Assembly (NCBI RefSeq): GCF_001083785.1
Contig: NZ_LAVL01000051.1
Span: 1-51,050 of the forward strand
From: Nonomuraea sp. SBT364
Lineage (GTDB): Bacteria; Actinomycetota; Actinomycetes; Streptosporangiales; Streptosporangiaceae
Direction: 5' to 3'
Length of the DNA: 51,050 bases
Below, piece after piece: positions 16,590 through 25,203 of the stretch (positions within the stretch are counted from its first letter, which is position 1; each line of letters opens with the position of its first letter). The translations under genes were made by a program, and so were the position numbers. A model generated the notes under the pieces. It had not been told where the DNA came from. It was given only the letters and a program-made list of their open reading frames with translations, and made no database searches.

Positions 16590-18121
16590 GTGAACCTGTT
16601 TCCCCAGCCGGTGCTCGACGCGCTTGCGGCCGATCCGGGCCGCACCGCCTTCCAGCACGGCGCGCGGACCGTCACCGCGGGCGAGCTCCTCGACCTCACC
16701 GGCCGCGTCGCGCGGCACCTGAGCTCGGCCGGGCTCGGCCCCGGGCACGGCGTGGCCGTCGCCGCCGCCAACTCGCCCGAGACCTACGCCGTCCACCTGG
16801 CCGCGCACGCCCTGGGCTGCCGGGTGGCGGCCCTGCGCCCCGGCTGGAGCGCCACCCAGCTCGCCCACGTCCTGCGTCACCCCCCGGCCGCGCTCGTCGC
16901 CGACGCCGCCTCCATGACGCCCGCCCTGCACCGCGCGACCACACGCGCGGCCACACGCGCGGCCACACGCGCGGCCACACGCGCGGCGACGGTGGCGGCC
17001 GGAGCGGGCGGTACGCGGGTGCTGTCGCTCGGGCCGCTGGCCGGTGCTACGGATCTGCTGCGCGGCGCCGCCGCCGGGGTGGCGCGGGCGCGGGCGCGGC
17101 CCGACGACGTCGCCAGGCTCACCTACACCAGCGGCAGCACCGGCCTGCCGAAGGCGTGCGCGCAGACCTATCGCGCCCACAGCCTGGCCTACCGGGGATG
17201 GCCGCCGGTCCTGGCGTCGCTGATGACCAGGTTCGAGCGCTGCCTGGTGCAGGAGACGCTGGCCAGCCCGGTCATGATGACGTACGCGGGCCGCTGCCTG
17301 GTGGCGGGCGGCACCGTCGTCATGCCCGAGCCCGGCGAGGACCTGGCCGCCGCCATCGCCCGCTACGCGATCACCGCGGCCATGATGCCGCCGCCCCGGC
17401 TGCGCGCGCTGCTCGACGCCGGGCCGCGCGGCCTGCGCGCCCTCGTGCTCGGCGGCGCGCCCGCCGGCCCGCGCCTGCTCGCCGCCGCCACCGCGCGGCT
17501 CGGCCCGGTGATCTGGCAGGGGTACGGCCAGGCCGAGGCGGGCGTGATCACCATGCTCACCCCCGAAGACCTGGCGGCCGGGCACCTGACGTCGGTCGGC
17601 AGGCCGCTGCCGGACGTCCGGCTCAGCCTGCGCGGTGGCGACGACCGGCCGGTGGGCCCCGGCGAGGTCGGCGAGGTGTGGGTGAGCAGCCCGCACCGGA
17701 TGTCCGGCTACTGGGGCGACCCGGAGGGCACCCGCGAGGTGCTGCGCGACGACGGCTGGCTGCGCACCCGCGACCTCGGCCGCCTGGACGGCGACGGGCT
17801 GCTGTACCTGACCGGGCGGACCGGGACGTGATCATCGTGGGCGCCGAGGTGTGCTACGCCGGGGCCGTGGAGGCGGTGCTCGCCGCTCACCCGGCTGTCG
17901 ACCAGGCGTTCGTCGTCGGAGCGCCGGATCCGGTGACCGGCGAGGCCGTGCACGCCTACGTGGTGCCCGCCGGGCGCGCGCGGGCCGGTCGGGAGGAACT
18001 GGCCGCGCTGGTGCGCGAGGCGCTGGGCGAGGCGGCCGTCCCCCGGACGATCACCACGCTCACCGAGGTGCCGGTCAACGAGAGCGGCAAACCGGACAAG
18101 TCCGCGCTCAGGCCCGGTTGA
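16590..18121 (+). pseudogene. Acyl-CoA synthetase (AMP-binding), frameshifted
   Basis: An adenylate-forming enzyme that would activate a carboxylic acid as acyl-AMP and then acyl-CoA. The first frame reads from GTG 16590 through the P-loop TYTSGSTGLPKA, GYGQAEAGVIT and the hinge-side DGDGLLYLTGR, then hits a stop at 17829-17831. The +1-shifted frame continues at once with RDVIIVGAEVCYAG and the C-terminal catalytic-lysine block VNESGKPDKSALRPG to 18121. The interval is 1532 nt, one base short of 511 codons, so a single deletion near 17820-17825 (ACCGGGAC where ACCCGGGAC would fit) explains it. It may be a real inactivation or a sequencing error. No clear ribosome-binding site precedes GTG 16590. 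Confidence 0.8.
16941..16988 (+). repeat. 12-bp tandem repeat inside acyl-CoA ligase gene
   Basis: Four tandem copies of ACACGCGCGGCC (the last ends in G) encode a TRAATRAATRAATRAA run between two conserved blocks of the N-terminal domain. The period keeps frame. It is an expansion by slippage in a surface loop. Confidence 0.85.
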
Positions 18122-19325
18122 AGTGGTTCTCGCACAGCCGCAGGCGGCGGGCGTGCCACACCATGTAGGTGCCGAGCACGAGCTGCACCAGGCTGCGCCA
18201 CACGTCCTCCCACAGGTCGCGCACCCGCAGGAACGCCAGCGCCACGCCCCGCAGCCGGGACTCCCGGCCGCGCGGCGCCATCAGGCAGGGGCCCCGGTTC
18301 GGCAGCGCCCGCTCGTGCCCGGCCGAGGTGCGGAACACGTAGCTCTCCCGCAGCTCCCCGACCACGGCGCGGATGGTGACGGGGGCCAGGCGCCAGGCCG
18401 GGCAGGGCCGGTTCGCGGCCACGCCGAACGGGATCTGCCCCCCGCTGCGGTGATATTCCGGATAGTTGAAGCAGAGCACCGACCCGGCGGGGATCGTCGT
18501 CCCGGTGCCGAGCTCGATGTCGCCCGAGGTGATCCGGTGCGCGATCCCGAACAGCGGATACCGGCGCAGCGTCTCGGCGACCACCTCCTCCAGCGGCCCG
18601 TCCGCGCCCTCGGCCAGTGCCATGAGCACGTGCGCGGTCGCCTCCGAGCTCTGCACGACGGCCGTGTTGAAGAACGCCCCCTGCAGGTAGAGCGCGCGCT
18701 CGCGCGGGCCCAGCGAGGCCGGCAGCGGATGCGCCACCCGGCTCTCCACGCTCTCCAGGTAGGCGGTCAGCCGCAGCCGACGGTCCATGTGGCGCAGCCC
18801 GCAGCACTTCAAGGCCGTCACCACGTCGTCGGCGCTGGCCACGATCAGCTCCCGCACCCCCGGCGGGCACGGCGTCCCGAACACCAGCCGGTGGTAGAAC
18901 TCCGCCCACACCGGCATCACCAGGTCACGCAGCCGCACCAGCCCCCGGTCGCCGGGCAGCGCGTCACGCAGGCTCTCCACCGCCAGCCGCTCGGCCTCCC
19001 GCGTGCCCAGCGTCAGGACGCGCCGGGTGCACCGGGCCACCTCGGCGTGCAGCGGCCCCGGCTCCAGGTGCTCCTGGTGCAGCTCGGGGCCGGGGGAGAG
19101 CCAGTACCAGAACAGGTCCGACAACGCCGCGCCTCTGCTGCGCCCGTCGGCTGCCGGATGGCCGTACACCTCCAGGAACTGCGGGACGCCGACGAGCTCG
19201 CCCGGCACCGCGACGCCCTCCACGCCGTTGATCCGCGCGAACAGCCACATCCGCAGCCCCGTCACCACCCTCGGCAGCCAGAACGGCAGGGAGAGCGCGA
19301 ACAGCACGAGCAGCAGGACAGTCAT
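18108..19325 (-). CDS. Membrane-anchored cytochrome P450-like protein
   Basis: A 405-residue protein with P450 features. It starts with one membrane helix (MTVLLLVLFALSLPFWLP), unusual for bacterial P450s, which are mostly soluble. The K-helix ExxR is ETLRRYP, followed by HRITSGDIEL and IPAGSVLCFNYPEYHR. The haem loop is PFGVAANRPCPAW: the proximal cysteine and the preceding Arg are present, but there is one residue more than in FGxGxRxC and the glycine after the cysteine is missing. The I-helix acid/alcohol pair may be SSEAT. ATG 19325 lacks a clear ribosome-binding site. It overlaps the acyl-CoA ligase end by 14 nt and diverges from the hydroxy-acid oxidase. The substrate is unknown. Confidence 0.7.
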   Translation of the reverse strand: MTVLLLVLFALSLPFWLPRVVTGLRMWLFARINGVEGVAVPGELVGVPQFLEVYGHPAADGRSRGAALSDLFWYWLSPGPELHQEHLEPGPLHAEVARCTRRVLTLGTREAERLAVESLRDALPGDRGLVRLRDLVMPVWAEFYHRLVFGTPCPPGVRELIVASADDVVTALKCCGLRHMDRRLRLTAYLESVESRVAHPLPASLGPRERALYLQGAFFNTAVVQSSEATAHVLMALAEGADGPLEEVVAETLRRYPLFGIAHRITSGDIELGTGTTIPAGSVLCFNYPEYHRSGGQIPFGVAANRPCPAWRLAPVTIRAVVGELRESYVFRTSAGHERALPNRGPCLMAPRGRESRLRGVALAFLRVRDLWEDVWRSLVQLVLGTYMVWHARRLRLCENHFNRA

Positions 19326-19436
19326 GACGGTTGTACGAAATTGAACGCGCCTCTGGATTCACCGGAATGTGTGAGAGAGATTCGGTTCGTACCACCTCGT
19401 GATCGTTGCCACCCGCCGACTGCCCGAGGAGACGTC

Positions 19437-20468
19437 GTGAACCTCTTCAACGTGCGCGACTTCGAGGACGTGGCCCGGGAGAAGCTGGACCCGGTCTACT
19501 ACGACTACTTCGCCGGTGGCGCCCAGGACGAGGTCACCGTCCGCGCCAACGAGGCGGCCTTCCGGCGGCTCGCGCTGCTGCCCCGGGTGCTGCGCGGCGT
19601 CGAACGGCCCACGCTCGACGTGACCCTGCTCGGCCAGGCCGCCTCGATGCCCGTGCTGCTCGCGCCCACGGCGTTCCACCGGCTGGCGCACCCCGCAGGG
19701 GAGGCCGAGACCGCGCGGGCCGCCGCCGGAGCCGGGGTGATCATGATGGCGGCGATGCTCTCCACGGTGGCCGTCGAGGAGGTCGCCGCCACCGGGGCCA
19801 CGCTCTGGTTCCAGCTCTACATCCAGCCCGACCTGGGGTTCACCGCGTCCCTGGTACGGCGGGCCGAGGCGGCCGGGTGCAAGGCGCTGGTCGTCACCGT
19901 CGACTCGCCCGCGCTGGGCCGGGGCGAGCGCGGTGACCGCAACAACTTCCACGATCTGCCGCCGGGCCTGCACTGCGCGAACCTACGCGGCGACGGCAAC
20001 GTCCGCCAGGTCGTCCTCTCCCCGGAGGTCTCGTGGAAGCACGTGGACTGGCTGCGCTCGATCACGTCGCTGCCGATCGTCCTCAAGGGCATCCTGCACC
20101 CCGCCGACGCGGTGCTCGCCGTCGAGCACGGCGCCGCCGCGATCATCGTGTCCAACCACGGCGGCCGTCAGCTCGACACCACCCCGGCGAGCGTCGACCG
20201 ACTCCCGCTGATCGCCGACGCGGTCGGCGGACGGGTGCCGCTGCTGCTCGACGGCGGGGTACGGCGCGGCACCGACGTGATCAAGGCGCTGGCGCTCGGC
20301 GCGCGGGCGGTGGCGATCGGGCGGCCGGTCATGTGGGGGCTGTCGGTGGCCGGCGCCGACGGCGTGGCCAAGGTCCTCACGCTGCTGCGCACCGAACTGC
20401 TCAACGCGCTCACCCTGTGCGGCGTCGCCGCGCCCGGAGAGGTGACCAGGGAGCTGGTGATCACGTGA
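19437..20468 (+). CDS. FMN-dependent alpha-hydroxy-acid oxidase/dehydrogenase
   Basis: A 343-residue TIM-barrel flavoenzyme of the lactate/glycolate/mandelate oxidase family, oxidising 2-hydroxy acids to 2-keto acids. Motifs are YYDYFAGGAQDEVT at the N-terminus, MPVLLAPTAFHRLAHP, the active-site TLWFQLYI, VTVDSPALG, SNHGGRQLD with the catalytic histidine, and LLDGGVRRGTDVIKALALGA for the FMN phosphate. GTG 19437 has GAGGAG 5-6 nt upstream. The next gene, a sulfotransferase, starts inside its stop codon, so the two are translationally coupled. The substrate preference cannot be read from sequence. Confidence 0.92.
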   Translation: MNLFNVRDFEDVAREKLDPVYYDYFAGGAQDEVTVRANEAAFRRLALLPRVLRGVERPTLDVTLLGQAASMPVLLAPTAFHRLAHPAGEAETARAAAGAGVIMMAAMLSTVAVEEVAATGATLWFQLYIQPDLGFTASLVRRAEAAGCKALVVTVDSPALGRGERGDRNNFHDLPPGLHCANLRGDGNVRQVVLSPEVSWKHVDWLRSITSLPIVLKGILHPADAVLAVEHGAAAIIVSNHGGRQLDTTPASVDRLPLIADAVGGRVPLLLDGGVRRGTDVIKALALGARAVAIGRPVMWGLSVAGADGVAKVLTLLRTELLNALTLCGVAAPGEVTRELVIT

Positions 20469-21121
20469 AGGTCATCGGAGCGGGCGTCGGCCGCACCGGC
20501 ACCCTGTCGCTGAAGGCCGCGCTGGAACGCCTCGGGTACGGGCCGTGCTTCCACGGCCGCCACGTGCTCGACCACCCCGACCGGCTCGCGCTCTGGCGGG
20601 ACGCCGCCGCAGGACGGCCGGTCTCCTGGGAGGCGGTCTTCGCCGGATACGCCGCCAGCGTCGACTGGCCCGGCGCGGCCTTCTGGCGCGACCTGCTCGC
20701 CGCCTTCCCGGCCGCCCGCGTGATCCTCACCGTCCGCGACGCCGGCGACTGGTACGAGAGCGTGCGCGGCACCGTCTACCGCATGTTCGGCGACGGGCCC
20801 GCCGAGCCCCGGGTGGCCGAGGCCCGGCGGATCGTGCCAGGGCTGGAGGTGTTCACCGCCTTCCACCGGCAGATGATCTGGGACGGCTTCTTCGGCGGGC
20901 GGTTCGCCGACCGGGACCACGCGATGGCCGTCTACCGGGAGCACAACGACGCGGTCCGCCGCGAGGTCCCGGCGGACCGGCTCCTCGTCGTCGAGCCGGG
21001 CGCGGGCTGGGAGCCGCTCTGCGCCTTCCTGGGCGTGCCGGTGCCGCAGGAGCCGTACCCGCACCTGAACGACCCGGCCAAGTTCTGGGCGCGGGTGGCG
21101 GCCCGGGTGGCGGAATCCTGA
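20465..21121 (+). CDS. Sulfotransferase family protein (Sulfotransfer_4 type)
   Basis: A 218-residue protein with the P-loop-like GVGRTGTLSLKAALERLGYG and the 3'-phosphate-binding ILTVRDAGDWYESV, followed by YREHNDAVRREVPADRLLVV and WEPLCAFLGVPVP. This pattern is typical of the short Sulfotransfer_4 family found in actinomycetes and eukaryotes. The GTG start overlaps the upstream stop (GTGA). It is the second sulfotransferase of the region and is coupled to the hydroxy-acid oxidase, suggesting that the two act on related small molecules (inference). True PAPS-dependent activity has rarely been shown for this family. Confidence 0.85.
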   Translation: MKVIGAGVGRTGTLSLKAALERLGYGPCFHGRHVLDHPDRLALWRDAAAGRPVSWEAVFAGYAASVDWPGAAFWRDLLAAFPAARVILTVRDAGDWYESVRGTVYRMFGDGPAEPRVAEARRIVPGLEVFTAFHRQMIWDGFFGGRFADRDHAMAVYREHNDAVRREVPADRLLVVEPGAGWEPLCAFLGVPVPQEPYPHLNDPAKFWARVAARVAES

Positions 21122-21126
21122 AACGT

Positions 21127-21645
21127 TCAGGGCACGGCTTCCTGCCGCAGGCGGGCCAGGCCGCGCCGGATCCGGGTCTTGACCGTGCCCAGCGGCAGGC
21201 CGTCGCGGGCGGCGATCTCGGCGGCCGTCAGCCCGTAGCAGACCGACAGCAGGATCGGCCGGCTCAGCTCGGCGGGCAGCACCCGCAGCTCGTCGCGCAC
21301 CCGCTCGACCTCGCCCAGCGCCTCCCGGGCCGCCGGCGGGCAGGGCAGGCGGGCCGGGTCCACCGGCTGGTCCCGGCGCAGCCGCAGCGCGTCGACGGCC
21401 AGGTTGCGGGTGATGGTCAGCAGCCAGCTCGCCACCCGGCCGCGCCGGGGATCGTAGCGGGCGGCATGCCGCCAGGCCCGGACGAAGGCGTCCTGCGCCA
21501 CCTCCTCGGCCAGCCCGGGGTCACCCACCACGCTGACCGCCAGGCCGTACACCCGCGCCTGGAAGCGCCGGACGAACGCGACCGTCGCCTCAGCCTCGCC
21601 GGCCGCCATGGCGGCCATGAGCGACTCATCCGAGAGAGACCACAC
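21127..21645 (-). CDS. ECF-type RNA polymerase sigma factor
   Basis: A 172-residue sigma-70-family factor with only regions 2 and 4. Region 2 is the block from VYGLAVSVVGDPGLAEEVAQ through WLLTITRNLAVDALRLRR; region 4 has LTAAEIAARDGLPLGTVKTR as its helix-turn-helix. The GTG at 21645 has only a weak GATGGGCGG nearby; the ATGs at 21618 or beyond would remove part of the first helix. No anti-sigma factor gene is next to it: the downstream neighbour is a convergent sulfotransferase and the upstream neighbour a cupin. Its regulation is therefore unclear. Confidence 0.88.
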   Translation of the reverse strand: MWSLSDESLMAAMAAGEAEATVAFVRRFQARVYGLAVSVVGDPGLAEEVAQDAFVRAWRHAARYDPRRGRVASWLLTITRNLAVDALRLRRDQPVDPARLPCPPAAREALGEVERVRDELRVLPAELSRPILLSVCYGLTAAEIAARDGLPLGTVKTRIRRGLARLRQEAVP

Positions 21646-21751
21646 CGCCCATCACAGGCACAGCCCGGCCCGCGGATCAACGAACTGCGCTTTTCGGTCA
21701 TTTGCCGCAGGTGTCCCGGGCGGTCCGCTTCCGGCCCTGCCGGGGCCCGGC

Positions 21752-22297
21752 TCAGGCCGTGAAGTCGGCGAAGTCGAAACCCGGCGAGACGACGCAGCTC
21801 ACCAGCACCTCCTGATCCCCGGCGGGGCGCGCCGACTGCCACACGCCGCCCGGCACGACCGCCTGCGGCACCTGGCCCTCCTCCACCAGCGGGCCCAGGA
21901 CGACGCTCGCGCCGCCGATCGTCAGCTCCAGCGGGCCGCCCCGGTGCCACAGCCACACCTCGTCCGAGCGCACCCGGTGCGGGACCGACTCCTCGCCCGG
22001 CTGGAGCAGGAAGTAGATGCCGGTCGCGCTGGCCCGCTCGCCGCCGTAGCCCGCCGGGCGGAACTCCACCGCCGACCGCCACGTCTCACGGAACCAGCCG
22101 CCCTCGGGATGGGGCAGCAGGTCCAGCGCGCGGGCGATCGGCGGCCGCGTCACGAACCCCACGGGGGCTCCGGTGACGTCACGCCGCAGGAACCGGGCGC
22201 CGTCGAGCACGAGCTGCCCGTCCAGGCCGCTGGCCAGCGCCTCGGCTTCGTCGGCGACCTCGATGACCGGGCCGTCGGGGTAGGTCTTCAACTCCAT
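21752..22297 (-). CDS. Cupin-family protein (DUF985/Cupin_5)
   Basis: A 181-residue protein whose central part LLPHPEGGWFRETWRS, TGIYFLLQPGEESVPHRV, SDEVWLWHRGGPLELTIGG and the ending CVVSPGFDFADF match the DUF985 cupin family. In these small beta-barrels the conserved His/Glu residues can hold a metal; no general reaction is established. An additional 45-residue N-terminal segment precedes the cupin domain. AGGA lies 7 nt before ATG 22297. It could be read with the sigma-factor gene (107-nt gap). Confidence 0.85.
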   Translation of the reverse strand: MELKTYPDGPVIEVADEAEALASGLDGQLVLDGARFLRRDVTGAPVGFVTRPPIARALDLLPHPEGGWFRETWRSAVEFRPAGYGGERASATGIYFLLQPGEESVPHRVRSDEVWLWHRGGPLELTIGGASVVLGPLVEEGQVPQAVVPGGVWQSARPAGDQEVLVSCVVSPGFDFADFTA

Positions 22298-22340
22298 CGG
22301 GCGATCCTACGGCGGAAGATCCGGCCCCAGGGCCCGCCGC

Positions 22341-23741
22341 CTATCCGGCGGCGTACAGCTCGGCGACGCGCGCGCTCACCTCGGCGCCGTAGTCCTGGTG
22401 ATGGACCTGGGCCGAGCAGTACACAGGACCACCCCGCCGGGTCAGACCGGCGGTCCACGTGGCCGCGTCCTCCACGCCCGGGTCGCTCAGCCGCAGGCCG
22501 GTGACCGCGATGTCGTCCACCCGCGTGTCGGTGAAGTAGTTGGCCACGCCCTTGCGCTCGTACAGCCGCCACTGCAGCGTCGCGCTCGCCGCCCCCTTCA
22601 GGGCGGCCGTCAGGTCGATCGTGGCCCGCTGCCACGCGTCCTGGTCGGCGGCGACGTCCCGCTCCCAGACCACCCGGCCGTTGAGCAGGAGCTGCTTCAC
22701 GTGGTAGCCCGCCGGATCGCCCGGCCCCCGGTCGTCCCGATGCCAGAAGCTCACCGTGCGCCTGGTCGCGCCGGGGACGAGCTGCGCCTTGCGGGTGGCG
22801 GCGCACCACATCCCGGCGCGGGTGGCGGTGCCCGCCTGGACGACGAAGCTCAGCCGCCCGTCACCGGTATGGGCCAGGTTGCCGGTCGCCGGACGCGTCC
22901 ATCCCGAGGTGCCCGGCATGTAGGGGAGCTTGTACTGCACGACCCCGGCGAGTTCTCCGGTGCGGACGAGCTCCAGGGCCTTCTCGGTGATCGCCTCGAC
23001 GTAGGAGACGGTCGGGCTCTGGGCGGCGTGGCTCAGCGGATAGGCGTACGGCATCACGTACACGGGGGTGCCGGGGAGGCGCGCGGCGAGCTGCTTGACC
23101 TGGTAGGACAGGCTCCACGTCCACGACGTGTCCCGTACCGGGTCGTCCCAGAAGGGGAAGATCACGCCGTCCAGCAGTGGCACGTGCTCGGCGATGAACG
23201 CGTCGGTGTACTGGGCGTAGTAGACGATCGGGATGAACTTCAGCGAAGGGTTGACCGCCCTGGCGGCCGCGCGCATCTGACCCACGTAGGCCGGGGTGAA
23301 GGTCCTGAGGTCGTAGCCGAAGTCGTCCACGGACCAGCCGACCAGGTTCGGGTGACTCTTGGAGAGCGTGGCGATGTCGCGGGCCCAGGCCACGTAGTCG
23401 TGCCGGTGGGGCCGGGAGACGCAGCAGGTCTGGCTCGGCGCGGCCACCAGGACCCACACGTCGATCCCGGCGGCCGCGGCGAGCGGCAGGAACTCGTCAC
23501 GCAGATCGGTCCAGTGATGGTTGTCCCCGGCCATGGGATAGGCGTAGGTGTTCACGTTGAGGGCCTTCAACGCCGCGACCATCGCCTTGGAGTCCACGTG
23601 CCTGACTCCGTCGGCCCTCGGCTCCGCCTCCCGGACCAGGTTCGCCGCCGTCCCGACCACACCGGGAGGCTCGGCGTGGGCGACACGTGGGAGCGCCGCC
23701 AGCAGCAAGGCGGCGATCACGACGAGGGTTACGCGAAACAT
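22341..23741 (-). CDS. Secreted glycoside-hydrolase-like protein, function unknown
   Basis: A 466-residue exported protein. The signal peptide (FRVTLVVIAALLLAALPRVAHA) has a clean AHA cleavage site. Residues about 50-310 look like a TIM-barrel glycosidase of the DUF4434 or similar kind: NVNTYAYPMAGDNHHW, IDVWVLVAAPSQ, NLVGWSVDDFGYDLRTFTP with possible acidic catalytic residues, and VIFPFWDD. The last 150 residues, with TRRTVSFWHRDD and ATLQWRLYERKG, resemble a beta-sandwich binding module. GGAAGGAG precedes ATG 23741. I do not recognise a specific substrate. Confidence 0.65.
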   Translation of the reverse strand: MFRVTLVVIAALLLAALPRVAHAEPPGVVGTAANLVREAEPRADGVRHVDSKAMVAALKALNVNTYAYPMAGDNHHWTDLRDEFLPLAAAAGIDVWVLVAAPSQTCCVSRPHRHDYVAWARDIATLSKSHPNLVGWSVDDFGYDLRTFTPAYVGQMRAAARAVNPSLKFIPIVYYAQYTDAFIAEHVPLLDGVIFPFWDDPVRDTSWTWSLSYQVKQLAARLPGTPVYVMPYAYPLSHAAQSPTVSYVEAITEKALELVRTGELAGVVQYKLPYMPGTSGWTRPATGNLAHTGDGRLSFVVQAGTATRAGMWCAATRKAQLVPGATRRTVSFWHRDDRGPGDPAGYHVKQLLLNGRVVWERDVAADQDAWQRATIDLTAALKGAASATLQWRLYERKGVANYFTDTRVDDIAVTGLRLSDPGVEDAATWTAGLTRRGGPVYCSAQVHHQDYGAEVSARVAELYAAG

Positions 23742-23883
23742 GGGGCTCCTTCCGGCGGGTGCGTCAGCGTAGTGATCACCGGTATGCCGCCGGTATGGCG
23801 CGCCTCCGCCGGCCTGCTCCGCGCCGGTTTCCCGGCGTTCCGGGGGGCCGGAAATGTCGGTGCGGCTGGCTAGTCTGCTTCAG

Positions 23884-25203
23884 GTGATCGAACGGTGGAG
23901 CCGTGATCAGGTGCTCGCCCTGGCCCCTGACGCGCCCTCCCGCGCGGCCGCCTCAGCGGTCGCGGCGCCCGGCATGTGGACGTCGCCGGGCGTGGCGGGC
24001 GGCGTGCTGTTCGGGGCGTGCCGCGGCAGCGGGCCCGCGCCCTACCGGGCGTGCGTCGACCTCGGCGAGCCCGCCTACCGGTGCAGCTGCCCGAGCCGCA
24101 AGTCGCCGTGCAAGCACGCGCTCGGCCTGCTGCTCCTCTGGTCCGCCGGCCACGTGCCCGAAGCCGCCGCCCTCCCACGGTGGGCGAGTGAGTGGCCGTC
24201 ACAGGGAGCGGACGCGCGGACAGCCGCGGACCCGGCGGCCCTTCCGGGCGGGGGGCCGGTGCTGGTGCCGGAGGGGGCCGGTTCGAAGGCGGCCGCGAGT
24301 GATCGGCGGGCGGGTGCCGGGGCCGCGCGGCACGCGCGGGTGGCGGCCGGGATGGCCGAGCTGGAGCGGTGGCTGGCCGACCAGGTGCGGCAGGGGCTGG
24401 CGGCCGCCGGGGAGCACGAGTGGGAAGGCATGGCCAAACGGCTCGTCGACGCGCAGGCCCCCGGGGTCGCGGGCGTCGTCTCACGGCTGGCGCGGGTCCG
24501 GTCCGAGGACGGCTGGCCGGGTCGGCTCCTGGAGGAGTACGCGCTGCTCAACCTGCTGGCCGTCGCCTACCGCCGGCGCGCCGCGCTGCCCCCCGAGCTG
24601 GCCGAGACGGTGCTGATGCGCGCCGGCTTCCCCGTCACCCGGGAGGCCGTGCTGGCCAGGCCGGCCGTGCGCGACCGGTGGGATGTGCTCGGCCTGCGCG
24701 ACGAGACGCAGGACCGGCTCACCGCGCGCCGGGTGTGGCTGCGGGGGCGCCGCACGGGCCGCCCGGCGCTCGTGCTGTCGTTCGCGCCGCCGGGGCAGCC
24801 GCTGGACGCCTCCCTGGTCACCGGCACCACGATAGACGCCGACCTGGCCTTCTACCCGGGCGCCGCCCCGTTGCGGGCCCTGGTCGCCACCCGCCGCCCG
24901 CCCGGCGGTGAAGGCGGTACGGGGCGGGTGCCGCCCGGGGTGTCGCCCGACGAGGCGATGGGCGAGGTGGCCGCCGCCCTGGCCGCCGATCCGTGGACCG
25001 ACTCGTGGCCGCTGATGCTCGCGGGGGTGGTGCCTGGGGCGTCCTCGGTGGGCGGGTTCCCGCTGCGGAGGGTCACGCGGGCCTGCCGGCGGCTGCTGGC
25101 GGTCTCCGGCGGGCGGCCCGTGACCGTGGCCGCCGAATGGACCCCGTACGGGCTCAACCTGCTCACCACCTGGGACGACGACGGAATGGCGGTGATCCTG
25201 TGA
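23884..25203 (+). CDS. SWIM zinc-finger protein (yehQ-like)
   Basis: A 439-residue protein with an N-terminal SWIM zinc finger, YRCSCPSRKSPCKHALGL (CxC...CxH), a small domain used for DNA or protein binding. The rest is an alpha-helical region without a motif I recognise (AGMAELERWLADQVRQGL onward), ending in a beta-rich part. GTG 23884 lies 8 nt after TAGTCT (23871-23876), suggesting a leaderless transcript start; ATG 23854 in the same frame is possible but lacks a ribosome-binding site. It opens a five-gene set in which the next two genes overlap by 4 nt, so the operon promoter is probably here. By content it corresponds to E. coli YehQ (from memory). Confidence 0.82.
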   Translation: MIERWSRDQVLALAPDAPSRAAASAVAAPGMWTSPGVAGGVLFGACRGSGPAPYRACVDLGEPAYRCSCPSRKSPCKHALGLLLLWSAGHVPEAAALPRWASEWPSQGADARTAADPAALPGGGPVLVPEGAGSKAAASDRRAGAGAARHARVAAGMAELERWLADQVRQGLAAAGEHEWEGMAKRLVDAQAPGVAGVVSRLARVRSEDGWPGRLLEEYALLNLLAVAYRRRAALPPELAETVLMRAGFPVTREAVLARPAVRDRWDVLGLRDETQDRLTARRVWLRGRRTGRPALVLSFAPPGQPLDASLVTGTTIDADLAFYPGAAPLRALVATRRPPGGEGGTGRVPPGVSPDEAMGEVAAALAADPWTDSWPLMLAGVVPGASSVGGFPLRRVTRACRRLLAVSGGRPVTVAAEWTPYGLNLLTTWDDDGMAVIL

